A stretch of DNA of 64,000 nucleotides, from NCBI RefSeq assembly GCF_900188385.1, contig NZ_FZOI01000012.1, forward strand, positions 62,001 to 126,000, given 5' to 3'. The notes beneath the pieces were generated by a model. It had not been told where the DNA came from, made no database searches, and saw nothing but the letters and a program-made list of their open reading frames with translations. Made by a program: the position numbers and the translations under genes. The DNA comes from Azospirillum sp. RU38E (GTDB taxonomy: Bacteria; Pseudomonadota; Alphaproteobacteria; Azospirillales; Azospirillaceae). This document shows, in pieces, positions 37,401 through 46,667 of this stretch (within the stretch, counting starts at the first letter, position 1; each line of letters opens with the position of its first letter).

Positions 37401-37901
37401 CGCGGGGAGGTGAGACTGGGCGTGGTGCCCCGCATGGCCAGCGCATCGATGACTGGCGCCTTCCGCCCCCGCGTCAGCCCCGGCGCGCGCGTCGGCCTGG
37501 CGGCACAGCTGCAAGCCCGCAGCGCCGACACGGCCCTTGTTCTGGTGCAGAATATGGCGGCCTGCGAGGTGACGCTGTCCGCCAGCCTGATCCTGTCGGA
37601 GGCCGCGTTGGCGGCCTGGCCAGCGCTGCGCCAGACCTGGAATCTGGCGCTGCGGATTTATCTCTCGCCCTGGATCAGCAGCGATCTGCCCCGCTATGAC
37701 CTGCGCCAGGGGCTGCGGCGGGCCGATCTGCTGCGCCGCATTGCTGCCTTTCCGGGTGTCTTCGCCATTGAGGATCTGACCGTTACCCTGACCAGCCCGC
37801 AGGGCGCCCGCACTCTATGCCGCGATGAACAGATCATCGCCCCGCCCGGTCATCTCTGGGTGTCCGCCAACGATCATCAACTGACTGTGGCGGCGGGTTA
37901 G
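34416..37901 (+). CDS. Baseplate protein J-like (Pvc11 type)
   Basis: This 1161-residue protein is the large wedge protein of the baseplate. The N-terminal 300 residues are helical (FYTVHNQVEGTWEPFMLKDA; QQQVINGIGRRHLDFYYRNV). The J/gp47-like core follows, with QPILVIPAGTRFAAGKDAQG and IFFANSQTTTLNQARIAA. Several beta-domains fill the C-terminal half. Size, position and motifs agree with Pvc11/Afp11. No defects are seen. Confidence 0.85.
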   Translation: MPAAPLTPLLSCLDPGTAPVDGKSARDRLAFVARLARLVRFYTVHNQVEGTWEPFMLKDAAILLASIAATDYRSLNAQFQALTSGQAGTVGARPAQLQALLRLLRHMVSTLAHWLSWLEWQPADFPLRQFLTREVRHTLAPALAQIRTLHQALSLRQWTDAPDQSWYNGLGPAWRVTGQADPTLHLAGPPEQALPQALAELRQLYLDTLNVLIQTVDAAAQHYEDVANQPTPHPDTALLRVFVELMAHQQQVINGIGRRHLDFYYRNVLQMAPRPAQPDQVVVMASPQPDQPILVIPAGTRFAAGKDAQGTPIFFANSQTTTLNQARIAAAYSLKADRGGPAFKPGIHATTLADLESIQRDASGHPLDQALFASPAARPQGLGFSLASPLLLLEAGTRSIILTLEMTGNAPDLPADWAGGWRSWVSTAKGWFDVGAYGFPPHYTPPADGKPGQLVLEWMLPPDAPALQPAAKPLDGQDSPWPQMKMALPPAASAHPWPRISAINLEVKARDLTNLVLWSTQAPLSAAAPYPLGPVPQVGSQFLLGSREIFAKPVERISLTLEWAAMPADLASWYHEYNMWQAVERHDLPPFSTNAVRGSWHWLEPDGWKVATVTPPAGASPHTLFQGNGKSIFSFQLPGQRPLPGLAGGGALAEPATALGGYLAFTLEQPANGFGHQIYPQVLIWASQQQAQAMIQSAQGKGGGSTPPKTPNPPFTPALKSASVEYSARYRWVPGTDAGVSDPPCPLEWRHYGPWHNWLAWASGGALPRHAPLAPGLAEAGLTMVPRVAADGGLLLAISGLPSPCTLRLFAAVTDDGDATGFDIWRYSPAGWLPVEIWHDGTAGLSASGILELSLPEPPAGLALTPTLADCAFLAITPKGGWRPLSVALLATQPVGLVRQDVPADAGQVPAIAPGAISKPPLPSIAAIRQPLASQGGRGAETAEGFSGENNFYRRGAQRLAHKGRALAPRDYVLLAHEFMPDLFHAEILPPANAHRGEVRLGVVPRMASASMTGAFRPRVSPGARVGLAAQLQARSADTALVLVQNMAACEVTLSASLILSEAALAAWPALRQTWNLALRIYLSPWISSDLPRYDLRQGLRRADLLRRIAAFPGVFAIEDLTVTLTSPQGARTLCRDEQIIAPPGHLWVSANDHQLTVAAG

Positions 37902-37903
37902 CC

Positions 37904-40504
37904 ATGAATGATCGCGTCATCCTCAACCAGCCCCCTGCGCCAGCCGAGAACCCCTATTGGCTGAAATCCCAGGGGATTCAGGCGCTGGAAAAGCGCGTCG
38001 GCGCCGTCTGGAGCCTTTATAATGATGTCGATCCCGGCGTCACCCTGCTGGAACATCTCTGCTGGGCCCTGTCGGAAGTGGCCTATTGCGCCAGCTTCCC
38101 GCTGGAAGATCTGCTGGCCGGCACCGATGGCCGACTGGCCGTGCCGGACCAGTTCCCCGACCAGACGGCGATATTGTCCCATCAACCGGTGAATGCCGAT
38201 GATTATGGCAAGGGACTGTTTGATCGGCTGAGCGGTCTGCGGGCCGTGCAGATCCTGCCTGAAACGGATGTCAACGGGCATCCGACGGGCCGGCAGATCT
38301 GTTACCTGGCCCCGCAGCCGCAACTGGATGATGCCGCGGTCCAGCAGCTGGCCCGCGCCGCCAGGGATTATCTGCGCGATTGGCGTTTGCCCGGCCATCG
38401 GGTTCTGCCGCCCCGCTGGCTGCACCAGCGCCCCTTGACGCTGTGTGCCACCATCATGCTGGCCAATGCCGGCATGGCCGCCGAAGTGGCGGATGCCTGT
38501 TCCCTGGCCCTGGACCGGATGAGCGCGCCGATCCCGCAACGGGGCGGCTATCACAGCTGGCGGGACCAGGGGCTGGAGGGGGACGACATCATCCATGGCC
38601 CGCGCCTGGAACGCGGCTGGATACCGGGGCCCCTGCCCGCCTTGCCAGAAGTGGTGCGGATCAGCGCGCTGGCCGGGTTGCTGGCCGATGTACCCGGCAT
38701 CCAGGCCGTGCTGTCGCTGCGGCTGGAAGCGGATGGGGTGGAGGTCCGGCAGGTGGCGCTGGACGCGCATGATATTGTCGCCTGGACCCTGGATTTCACC
38801 TTCTGGGCCGATAATCACCCCTGTCTGCATTATCAGGGCCCTTCGCGTGCGGCCGGGATGCTGGCCATGCAGTCAGCCCATGCGGCGCGCGGCATCAGTG
38901 CCGGCATCGACCGCGCGGCCCCGCTGCCGCAGGGGCATTTCCGCAATCTGGCAGCCTATCACCCGGTGCAGATGACCCTGCCGCCAAACTGGGGCCTGAC
39001 CGGTCGGGAGGTGGACCGCACCGCCCTGCAACAGGCCCAGGCGCGGCAGCTGCAGGGCTATCTGCTGCCGTTCGAGCAGCTCTTGACCAATCAGTTCGCC
39101 CAGCTGGCCAATTTGGGCGCCCTGTTTTCCCCCGCGCATCCGCCACCGCCCGACCGGGGCGACCGGCCGGAGGATGTGCCCTGGCAGCCGCTGGCCCGCA
39201 GCAGTTACAGCCAGCCGCTCTATCAGGTTCCCGATATCCAGGATCTGCTGGCCGGCCAGCATATGTTCGATGATTGGCTGGGGGAGCCCCGGCCGGAGGA
39301 AAGCTGGCAACAGGTGCAGCTTTTTTCCCACAATGCCTATCGCCATGCCCTGGCCACCCAGACGGAAAGCGAGCATGAGGCGGTGGTGAACCGGCTGGCC
39401 ATGCTGCGCCATCTGCTGGCCCGCCATGGCGAGGATGCCGCCGATTATGAACCGATGATCCTGGCCTTCCAATGGTATGGCAGCCGGGAACGCACCTTGA
39501 TGATCGTTCATGCAGCCTGGTTGCGCAATCTGGCCTTCCTTTCACACGCCCGTTTCTGCGCCGCCCGCTATCCGGCCCCGCCGCTGCTTCTGCCGGGCGA
39601 TCCGGCCATGCCGGAGGATAACCCGCGCTTCCTTGCCCGGCTGGGTGCCAATAAACTTATCCCCTGGTGGCAGCGCCTGCTGGCCTGGCCGGATTTCAAC
39701 GGCCGTCCCGATCTGCACCGGATCGAGGCACTGACGCGCTTTGAAGAGACATCGCTGGCCGGATACAGCAGTTTTGAGCTGAAACTGGACCTGCTGCTCG
39801 ACCTGTCGACCTATCTGGGCAACCTTGCCGCCGCCCTTTCCCGGGCACTCTATGCCCCCGGCGTGCGCCAGTGGCTGGGCGCCTCCGCCCGGCCCGGCAG
39901 CCGTTTCGCGGTGCCGGACAGCGATCTGTTCCTGTTCGCCGTTCCCGCCGGGGTCTGGCTGTGCGAAGGCACAGGGCCGGAAGCGCCCGCCCCCGGCAGT
40001 GCCTTGCTGGAAATTGGCTGGGACAGGCCGAACGCCCATACGGGCTGGCCGGATTTCTGGCACATGGCGGGCAGCAATGGTGGCTTTGGCGCCCCGGTGG
40101 GAACGGCGGAAGATGAACGGTTCCTGACCTGCCATGCCCATGCACTGCAGCTGCTGTGGCTGGCCAGCCAGCGCCGGGGGCTGCTGCTGCTGGAACCTGT
40201 ACTGCTGCCGCCGGAAGAGGAGATGCCGGAAACGGCGCTGCGCCTGAAAGCCTGTCTGTTCTGGCCCGACTGGGTGCCGCGGCTGGCCAGCCATCTGCCG
40301 GGCTTCATCGAAACCCTTCGACAGCGCCATTGGCCCGCGCCGGTGGAGCTGGCGGCACAAGGCCTGTCCTTTGCCCGCATGGCAAGCCTGATCCCGGCCT
40401 TTGTCGGCTGGTATAATCTCTATGGCCAGCCCGATCCCGATCCGGCGGCGCTGGCAGCCAAGGCACGGGCGCTGATGAGCTGGCTGGCCGGGGGGGCGAC
40501 ATGA
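37904..40504 (+). CDS. Baseplate wedge protein, Pvc12 type
   Basis: The 866-residue protein follows the J-like gene by 2 bases, in the position of pvc12 in Afp/PVC loci. Its N-terminus (ALEKRVGAVWSLYNDVDPGVTLLEHLCWALSEVAY) matches the gp6-like start of the family, where a DPGVTLLExLxxxLxxxxY pattern is standard. The middle part includes QLQGYLLPFEQLLTNQFAQLANL, also usual for the family. It should link wedges around the hub. The last 4 bases overlap the tape-measure gene. Confidence 0.85.
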   Translation: MNDRVILNQPPAPAENPYWLKSQGIQALEKRVGAVWSLYNDVDPGVTLLEHLCWALSEVAYCASFPLEDLLAGTDGRLAVPDQFPDQTAILSHQPVNADDYGKGLFDRLSGLRAVQILPETDVNGHPTGRQICYLAPQPQLDDAAVQQLARAARDYLRDWRLPGHRVLPPRWLHQRPLTLCATIMLANAGMAAEVADACSLALDRMSAPIPQRGGYHSWRDQGLEGDDIIHGPRLERGWIPGPLPALPEVVRISALAGLLADVPGIQAVLSLRLEADGVEVRQVALDAHDIVAWTLDFTFWADNHPCLHYQGPSRAAGMLAMQSAHAARGISAGIDRAAPLPQGHFRNLAAYHPVQMTLPPNWGLTGREVDRTALQQAQARQLQGYLLPFEQLLTNQFAQLANLGALFSPAHPPPPDRGDRPEDVPWQPLARSSYSQPLYQVPDIQDLLAGQHMFDDWLGEPRPEESWQQVQLFSHNAYRHALATQTESEHEAVVNRLAMLRHLLARHGEDAADYEPMILAFQWYGSRERTLMIVHAAWLRNLAFLSHARFCAARYPAPPLLLPGDPAMPEDNPRFLARLGANKLIPWWQRLLAWPDFNGRPDLHRIEALTRFEETSLAGYSSFELKLDLLLDLSTYLGNLAAALSRALYAPGVRQWLGASARPGSRFAVPDSDLFLFAVPAGVWLCEGTGPEAPAPGSALLEIGWDRPNAHTGWPDFWHMAGSNGGFGAPVGTAEDERFLTCHAHALQLLWLASQRRGLLLLEPVLLPPEEEMPETALRLKACLFWPDWVPRLASHLPGFIETLRQRHWPAPVELAAQGLSFARMASLIPAFVGWYNLYGQPDPDPAALAAKARALMSWLAGGAT

Positions 40505-43500
40505 AGATGAGCGCCCCCCCGCCACCCGCCCATCTTGTCGGGCGCCTGATCTGGGACAGCGGGTTCGATGATCCGTCGGAGGTGCGGGCCCAGCAGGATT
40601 GGCTGTCGGATTTCTCCCGGCACAGCCTGCCCGATCTGCTGGCCGACATTTTTGATCGCTGCTGCCCGCCCGGCCACACCTGGCGCTGTGATCGGCTGGA
40701 ACTGGATCTGGGCACCATCCCGCTGTCGCGGGCGTCCGACGATTTACCGCAGCGGCTGGCCACCGCCTTGACAAGTGCGCTGTTGCGCCATTTCGGCGCT
40801 TTTTCCGCTCCCCCAACGGTGCAGTCCGCTTCCATGGGGGGCACCGCCGACGCGGTTGGGGACAAGCCCGGCTTCACCGATGAAGAGGCGGGGGAGCAGA
40901 CAGAAACAAAGTTGGCCCTGCTGGACCATCTGCTGCGGCATGGCACCCTGCCCTGGTGGCAGCAGCAGCCCGCCGGCTTTCTGTCGCTCTGGGAGGGCCT
41001 GCTGACGGGGGAGGCCGGCCTGCTGCTGGACCTGCTGCGCCGCATCGGCCGGCAGGAGACCGTGCGAAAGCGGCTGGTCTGGCAGCTGGGGCGGCCCCGG
41101 TTACCGGCGCTGATCCGGCTGGCGGAACCCGCCCATGCCGCAGCCCTGGTGGAATGGGTGGGCGATCTGGTGGCCCGCCATGCCGATGAAAGGCTGGTGC
41201 AGGATGATGCCAGCGGCTTTGAACAGGCGGTCTGGCTGGCCTTGCTGACCTGTCTGTTCAGCGATCGCGGCAGCCTGTTCAACCTGACAGACTTTACCAG
41301 CGCCCATCTGCGCCAGCTTGCCAACAGCTATGGCATCCCCTATGCGGCCTTGCGAGACCGGCTGGAGCAGATCAGCCATCAGGCTGCCCCGCATCTGCCG
41401 CCACGTTTCCAGGCGCTGATCCGCGCCATCCTGGCCCGCGACATTCCCCCTAGCCCCGTCCGGCTGGCTGCCGCCGTGCCGGATGCGCGGGAGGAACGCG
41501 AATGGCGCCTATGGTCGCGGATGTTGAGCCGTGGCCTGGGGGAATGGACGCCCCCGGCGGAGGACCAGCATGAACAGGCACAGGGACGCCCGATCCGGCT
41601 GCAGAGCCTGTTCACCCGGCTGGCAGCGCGGGACGGGCGGCGGCTGGCGCGCACCATGGTGGCGGCCGGCGCATCCGCCGGCCCGGTGCTGGCCCGCCAT
41701 CTGGATGACCGCGCCCTGCGCCGCACGATCATCTTGCTGCAGCCCGCCGAAGCGGAATTCATTCTGGCCCATATATCATACAGCCAGCATCTGGCGCAGC
41801 GCCGCCACTGGCCACGCCGCGCCATCTGGGATGTGGTGCTGAGCTTCCTGCTCTCCGACCAGGCATCACGCTTTGAACGCCGGCAGCTGGTGGCCACAAC
41901 GCTGCGGGAGAGCTGTCGGCGCCACAGCACTGACCTGGCCGCCTCACTGGCATTGCTGATCGCCTATGCCCAGGTGGCCGGACCCGATCCACGCCATTAC
42001 ATCCTGCTGCAAATCCTGCTGGACCTGCAGGCGGAATGGGCGGCGGACATGCCCATGGCAGCAGACCCGCACAGCGCCGCCGGCCGCGCCGTCGCGGCGG
42101 ACCCCTGGAAGGTGCCGGCCCCAGCGGCCCCCGTGGCGTCAGCGGTGCCAACGATGGGGGAAATCCCGCCGCCATCCCTGATCTGGAAGGCGCTGCGCTG
42201 GCATCTGCGCATGGGCCGTGCCGCCCCTGATCTGCCACCGCCGCTGAAACAGATGCCGCTGGCCACATTGTGGGAACATCTGCCGGCGGTGGCGCTGCGG
42301 CGCTGGTTGCTGGCGCAACCTGACCGCGCCCACCTGTTGCCGCAACTGGCTGTCGTGCCGGCGGCCCGGCGCTGGCTGTCGCGGCTGGTGCCTTATGCCC
42401 TGCGGCCGGTGGAGGCGTTGCTGGATCAGGCGGTGCGCTGGTTCGGCGGGCCGGGACAACCCATCGCACCGCGCGCCCTGCTGGAACCGGTGGTCTGGCA
42501 TCTGGCGCTGGATCCCCGGGCGGCTTCCCTGGCCCCGGCGCTCTTCCTGGCGCAATGTCTGCTGCTCTGGTGTCAACGTCTGGGGCTGGGCGTGGCTGCC
42601 TGCGCCGCCCGCGGGCTGGCCGCCCCACCCAGCCCCCTTTGGCGGGAAGCGTTCGCCCAATTGCTGGCCTGGGCGGAGGGGCGCGGTATTGATCCGCTGC
42701 CTCTGGCCGGTCCGGACCGGCGGCGGGCGGCACGGCCGGATGCCTGGGGCCAATGGCTGGAAACCAGCCAGGGACAGGCGCAGATGCTGCGCCTGCTCTG
42801 CCGGCATTCACCGCCCGCCCTGCATCGCCGCCACGGGGTGGGGATGCTGCCGGCCCTGGGCACACCCGATCAACGGCTGGCCACCGCCGTCTATCAATGG
42901 GCCTGGACCCGCCCGGACAGTTTCCGCCGTCTGCTGGCCAAGCCATGGCGGCGCGCGTCGGTCCGCCCGGCGCTGGAGGCGCGGCTGCAGGCGGCCCTGG
43001 CCCTGCCGCATCTGCTGGATTTGGTCGGCCGCGACAAGGGCACTTCGGCAACAGGGCGACAGGCCATTCGCCTGATCGGCGAATGGCAGGCCTGGCAGCG
43101 GCGGCTGAACCTTCCCCATGCCGGACGGCGCGAGGCCTGGCTGTGGCGCATGGTCTGGGAGGCCTGGCTGCACCAGGATTGGCGCGCGCTGGAACCCGCC
43201 CGCCTGCTGGCGGCCTTCCGTCAGTTCGTGCTGCCGCTGGCGGGGCTGAAGGCGAACCGGCTGGACGAACGGATGCAGGCAGCGCGGCCCCCGGCCGCCA
43301 TTGCCGCCGCCCTGGCGCCGCCACCGCCGGAACGACCGGCCAGACCCGCCACCTTCCCGCCGGCCGACCGACCGATGGAGGCGCAGCGTCTGCCCCTGTC
43401 CAATGCCGGTTTGGTGCTGCTGCACGCCTATCTGCCGCCGCTGTTCGAACGGCTGAGCCTGATGCGGGAACGCAAATTCGTCTCCCCTGCCGCCGCCCAT

Positions 43501-43887
43501 CGTGCCCTGCTGGCGCTGCAATTCCTGGCCTGCGGGCGGATACGGGCCGAAGAGCCGCAACTGGTGCTGAACAAGCTGCTCTGCGGGCTGATGCCATCCG
43601 ATCCGGTCCCCGTTGAGGCCGATTTCGCCCCCGGGGAAATCGGCCTGATGGAGGGCCTGTTGCGCGCCGTCATCGGCCATTGGCCGCAATCGGGCGCCAG
43701 CAGCCTGGACGGGTTTCGCGGCAGCTGGCTGCTGCGTGACGGCATCCTGGCCGACAATGCCGACCATTGGGGGCTGACCGTGGTGCGACGCCCCTGGGAC
43801 ATTCTGCTCAGCAAAAGTCCGTTTTCCTACGCCGTGATCAAGCTGCCGTGGATGGGCAAGCCCGTCTACGTCACCTGGCCATCCTGA
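40501..43887 (+). CDS. Contractile injection system tape-measure protein (Pvc14 type)
   Basis: The 1128-residue protein has the CIS tape-measure signature at both ends. The N-terminus has a LELDLG stretch after a helix (WRCDRLELDLGTIPLSR). The conserved C-terminal domain is LSNAGLVLLHAYLPPLFERL, then LNKLLCGLMPSDPVPVEADF, LLRAVIGHWPQSGASSLDGF and the end IKLPWMGKPVYVTW. It sets tube length during assembly and may fill the lumen. The centre is very rich in Ala, Leu, Arg and Pro. It directly follows the Pvc12-like gene, leaving no room for a tail-fibre gene. Confidence 0.88.
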   Translation: MKMSAPPPPAHLVGRLIWDSGFDDPSEVRAQQDWLSDFSRHSLPDLLADIFDRCCPPGHTWRCDRLELDLGTIPLSRASDDLPQRLATALTSALLRHFGAFSAPPTVQSASMGGTADAVGDKPGFTDEEAGEQTETKLALLDHLLRHGTLPWWQQQPAGFLSLWEGLLTGEAGLLLDLLRRIGRQETVRKRLVWQLGRPRLPALIRLAEPAHAAALVEWVGDLVARHADERLVQDDASGFEQAVWLALLTCLFSDRGSLFNLTDFTSAHLRQLANSYGIPYAALRDRLEQISHQAAPHLPPRFQALIRAILARDIPPSPVRLAAAVPDAREEREWRLWSRMLSRGLGEWTPPAEDQHEQAQGRPIRLQSLFTRLAARDGRRLARTMVAAGASAGPVLARHLDDRALRRTIILLQPAEAEFILAHISYSQHLAQRRHWPRRAIWDVVLSFLLSDQASRFERRQLVATTLRESCRRHSTDLAASLALLIAYAQVAGPDPRHYILLQILLDLQAEWAADMPMAADPHSAAGRAVAADPWKVPAPAAPVASAVPTMGEIPPPSLIWKALRWHLRMGRAAPDLPPPLKQMPLATLWEHLPAVALRRWLLAQPDRAHLLPQLAVVPAARRWLSRLVPYALRPVEALLDQAVRWFGGPGQPIAPRALLEPVVWHLALDPRAASLAPALFLAQCLLLWCQRLGLGVAACAARGLAAPPSPLWREAFAQLLAWAEGRGIDPLPLAGPDRRRAARPDAWGQWLETSQGQAQMLRLLCRHSPPALHRRHGVGMLPALGTPDQRLATAVYQWAWTRPDSFRRLLAKPWRRASVRPALEARLQAALALPHLLDLVGRDKGTSATGRQAIRLIGEWQAWQRRLNLPHAGRREAWLWRMVWEAWLHQDWRALEPARLLAAFRQFVLPLAGLKANRLDERMQAARPPAAIAAALAPPPPERPARPATFPPADRPMEAQRLPLSNAGLVLLHAYLPPLFERLSLMRERKFVSPAAAHRALLALQFLACGRIRAEEPQLVLNKLLCGLMPSDPVPVEADFAPGEIGLMEGLLRAVIGHWPQSGASSLDGFRGSWLLRDGILADNADHWGLTVVRRPWDILLSKSPFSYAVIKLPWMGKPVYVTWPS

Positions 43888-43914
43888 CCGCCCCCTGCCC
43901 TGAGGAAGAGCATC

Positions 43915-45852
43915 ATGAACAGCTATGACGATAATTTGCGTGAGAGCCTGAGCCAAAGCCTGGCCGCCCTGGCTGACCAGCAGGCCGCATTGCTGCATGG
44001 CCAATCCCTGGCCGAAACCGATCTGTACCATGCCAAGGGTGCGGTACTGGCAACCCGTGACCGGCTGGAGGCTGACCAGCGCCACCGCGATGAGCGCCGG
44101 TCGGTGCATCAGGCCGCGCAGCGGGCCTATGACCAGTCCACGGCCCTGCGCGGTACCTTGGCGCTGGCCAAGGATGGCAGCGACGGGGCCATCACCAATA
44201 CCGCCACCACCGCCAAGAACCTGCAGGCCAGCGCCGATGCGGTGATGCAGCTGGCCGCCACCATCGGGGCCGCCATGAATGTGGCCAGTGCGGCGCTGTA
44301 TGATACGGAGCTGTATCACCAGATCGCCCGCGTCAACGCCAACCTCAACCGCGTGGCCAACCAAGCCCGGTTCCTGGCACTGAAGGGGACCGAGGTGTCC
44401 AGCAAATGCGCGGAAAGCATTGTCGGCGCGCTGGCCGACCAGGGTGCAGGGGTGCAGGCCCGCCTGGGCGACCTGCTGGCCCAGACCCAGGCCGACCTGG
44501 ATGGCAAGGTGGCCGCGGTCAATAATGACGAAACCGCCCTGCGCGCCAGTCTGGCTGAAGAGTTCACCGCCCATAATCTGCTGCGTGAAGCCCAGGCGCG
44601 CCAGGAAACCATGTCAGCCATGCTGATCGGGGCCCGCCGCACCGCCAACCTGGACCTGCAGGTGGAGGTTGCCTCCGCCAAGCAGATCAAGCTGCGCTTC
44701 AGCCCCTTCCAGGCGCCTGTCGCGGCCGGCGATCACGCGGCAGCCCCGGCGCCCCATCCCCGGAATTTCCTGGCCATTGTGCCGCAGAATCTGGCCGTGC
44801 AGTTCAGCACCGACCGGGCAGCCCAGCTGTTCAGCAAATGGGATGGGCACAGCGGCAGCTTCACCGGGGTGCAGCCGGGCGAGAGCAGCGTGACCCTGGC
44901 ACTGGATGTTTATGGCAATCCGGTCAGCAGCGACAGCGCCTATGTCGCCTTCCTCTATATTGAACCCAGCATCGACTATAAGCGCTATCTGGGGAACTTC
45001 GCGGATTATCTCTCCATCGCCAGCGCGCCCTTCACCCCGCTGACGGCGCTGCCAGCGCCGCACTATGCCGGCCAGGGGGCGACGGCGGACCAGCTGCTGC
45101 TGGCCGTGGCCGACGAAGGGCAGATCGGCAGTGCCCCAAGCACCGTTCTGCCGGCGCTGGAGGCCGGGGCCGGCAAGCTGGACCCGCTGGCCAGCTGGCT
45201 GCAAGCCAATGGCGCCAGCCTGGACCCGGAACTGGCCCTGGGGCTGGATGCCGTGGTTCCGCCCTTTGTGCAGCTGGTCAAGGCAGACCTGGCCGCCGTG
45301 AAGGAGGGCCGGCCGGGAACCGGTGTGGCCGCCGGTCGCGACCTGCTGAAACGGCTGGCGAGCTGGCCAGAGCCGGAAGTACCGCTGACGGAGCTGACGG
45401 CCCTGCGCCAGCTTCTGCCGGAACTGCTGACCCTGCTGGAACAGGCCGCCGCCCCGGTCCGCCGCCCGGCGGGCGCGGTGCAGCGGCTGGAACTGCGCTG
45501 CATCCTGCTGGACCATGCCATCGATGCCAGCCTGTCCGATCCGGAACACAAGGGCAAGCTGCCCGCCTATTTCACGCTGGAAACCGCCCAGCGGGTGGCG
45601 CCCGCCAACTATAGCTTGGCCAAGCCGCTGGAGAAGGCGCCCGACGGGGTGAAGGTTCCGGCCGGCCTGGGGCAGAAACCCGTGCTCTGGTACGCGGTCG
45701 ATCTCAGCCCGGAGGATAAGGATTGCTTCGGCAACCCGCTGCTGCCCGGCCATCGCTATGCCCCGCTGATCCTGGCCACCCTGCGCAGCACTGAACCCAG
45801 CGGCTGGCAGGATAGGCTGACCATTCTTGACCATGTCTGGCACCGCGCCTGA
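43915..45852 (+). CDS. Large coiled-coil protein of unknown function in the eCIS operon
   Basis: The 645-residue protein is not recognised. Residues 1-245 are predicted long helices (SLAETDLYHAKGAVLATRDRL; QARFLALKGTEVSSK). A beta-rich domain follows at about 285-380 (FLAIVPQNLAVQFSTDRAAQ; SVTLALDVYGNPVSSDSAYV; EPSIDYKRYLGNFADYL), then a helical region, and a C-terminal domain near 520-645 (LRCILLDHAIDASLSDPEHK). It has no signal peptide. It is 27 bases after the tape-measure gene with a good ribosome site, so it is probably in the operon. It could be a fibre substitute, lumen cargo or assembly factor. Confidence 0.65.
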   Translation: MNSYDDNLRESLSQSLAALADQQAALLHGQSLAETDLYHAKGAVLATRDRLEADQRHRDERRSVHQAAQRAYDQSTALRGTLALAKDGSDGAITNTATTAKNLQASADAVMQLAATIGAAMNVASAALYDTELYHQIARVNANLNRVANQARFLALKGTEVSSKCAESIVGALADQGAGVQARLGDLLAQTQADLDGKVAAVNNDETALRASLAEEFTAHNLLREAQARQETMSAMLIGARRTANLDLQVEVASAKQIKLRFSPFQAPVAAGDHAAAPAPHPRNFLAIVPQNLAVQFSTDRAAQLFSKWDGHSGSFTGVQPGESSVTLALDVYGNPVSSDSAYVAFLYIEPSIDYKRYLGNFADYLSIASAPFTPLTALPAPHYAGQGATADQLLLAVADEGQIGSAPSTVLPALEAGAGKLDPLASWLQANGASLDPELALGLDAVVPPFVQLVKADLAAVKEGRPGTGVAAGRDLLKRLASWPEPEVPLTELTALRQLLPELLTLLEQAAAPVRRPAGAVQRLELRCILLDHAIDASLSDPEHKGKLPAYFTLETAQRVAPANYSLAKPLEKAPDGVKVPAGLGQKPVLWYAVDLSPEDKDCFGNPLLPGHRYAPLILATLRSTEPSGWQDRLTILDHVWHRA

Positions 45853-45875
45853 ACCCCTTTGCTTCGGAGATTGTC

Positions 45876-46667
45876 ATGACCGCCTTTCTGATCCCCGACA
45901 TTGCCCAGTTGAAACTGGCCGAGATCAATGCCCTGACCGATGCCGTGGCCCGGCTGCAGCGGGAGGTGGAATCCCGCCAGACCATCATTGACAGCCTGTC
46001 GGCCCGCGCCCAGCATTTCCAGGAACGGCTGGCCCAGGCCGATGCCGCCCGCGCCACGGCGCTGGCCAACCTGAACCAGGCGCAATCGGCCCAATCCGCC
46101 GCCAATGGTCTGGCCGCCGCCTGTGCGGAATCCCACCGGCAGGTGACGGCGGTGGATGAGGCGCTGACCCGGGTGACCGACGCAGAGGTGGAACTGCTGC
46201 GCCAACTGACCTTCACCATCAACCTGCTGGAAAAAGCCGGCCATCTGGCCAACAAGCAGAAGGCCAGCAACCCGCTGATCCCCGATGCGCTGATCGAACA
46301 GCTGGGCAAGGCCACCGGCGATTGCGCCAATGTCGTGGCCCTGGCCCTGGTGGCCCAAGATAGTTGCCTGACCGCCAGTGCTGGCCTGTCCACCACCCGT
46401 GGCTGCCTGGATCTGGCCCAGTCACAGGCGGACACGCTGCGTCATGAATTGCAGCCCGGCAAGCAGCATGAAGCCGGCGTTCTGGGCCATCTGGAACGGC
46501 TCTACCAGAAGAGTGCGGAGCATTATAACGCCGAACTGGCCAGCAGCACCAACGCCACCGCCCAGCTTGATCATGCCAACGCGGCCCTTGCCACCGCCAA
46601 GGCGCGGCTGGCCTCCCTGCAGGCGGGGCTGGCGGCAGCCACGGCGGTGGATGCCAAGGCGGCTTGA
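45876..46667 (+). CDS. Coiled-coil protein of unknown function in the eCIS operon
   Basis: The 263-residue protein is almost entirely helical, with long stretches of coiled-coil (INALTDAVARLQREVESRQT; LAQADAARATALANLNQAQS; HANAALATAKARLASLQAGL). The alanine-rich heptads resemble those in the N-terminal half of the preceding 645-residue protein, so a paralogous or hetero-coiled pair is possible. It is 23 bases downstream of that gene and is the last gene of the main operon. No family was recognised. Confidence 0.65.
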   Translation: MTAFLIPDIAQLKLAEINALTDAVARLQREVESRQTIIDSLSARAQHFQERLAQADAARATALANLNQAQSAQSAANGLAAACAESHRQVTAVDEALTRVTDAEVELLRQLTFTINLLEKAGHLANKQKASNPLIPDALIEQLGKATGDCANVVALALVAQDSCLTASAGLSTTRGCLDLAQSQADTLRHELQPGKQHEAGVLGHLERLYQKSAEHYNAELASSTNATAQLDHANAALATAKARLASLQAGLAAATAVDAKAA

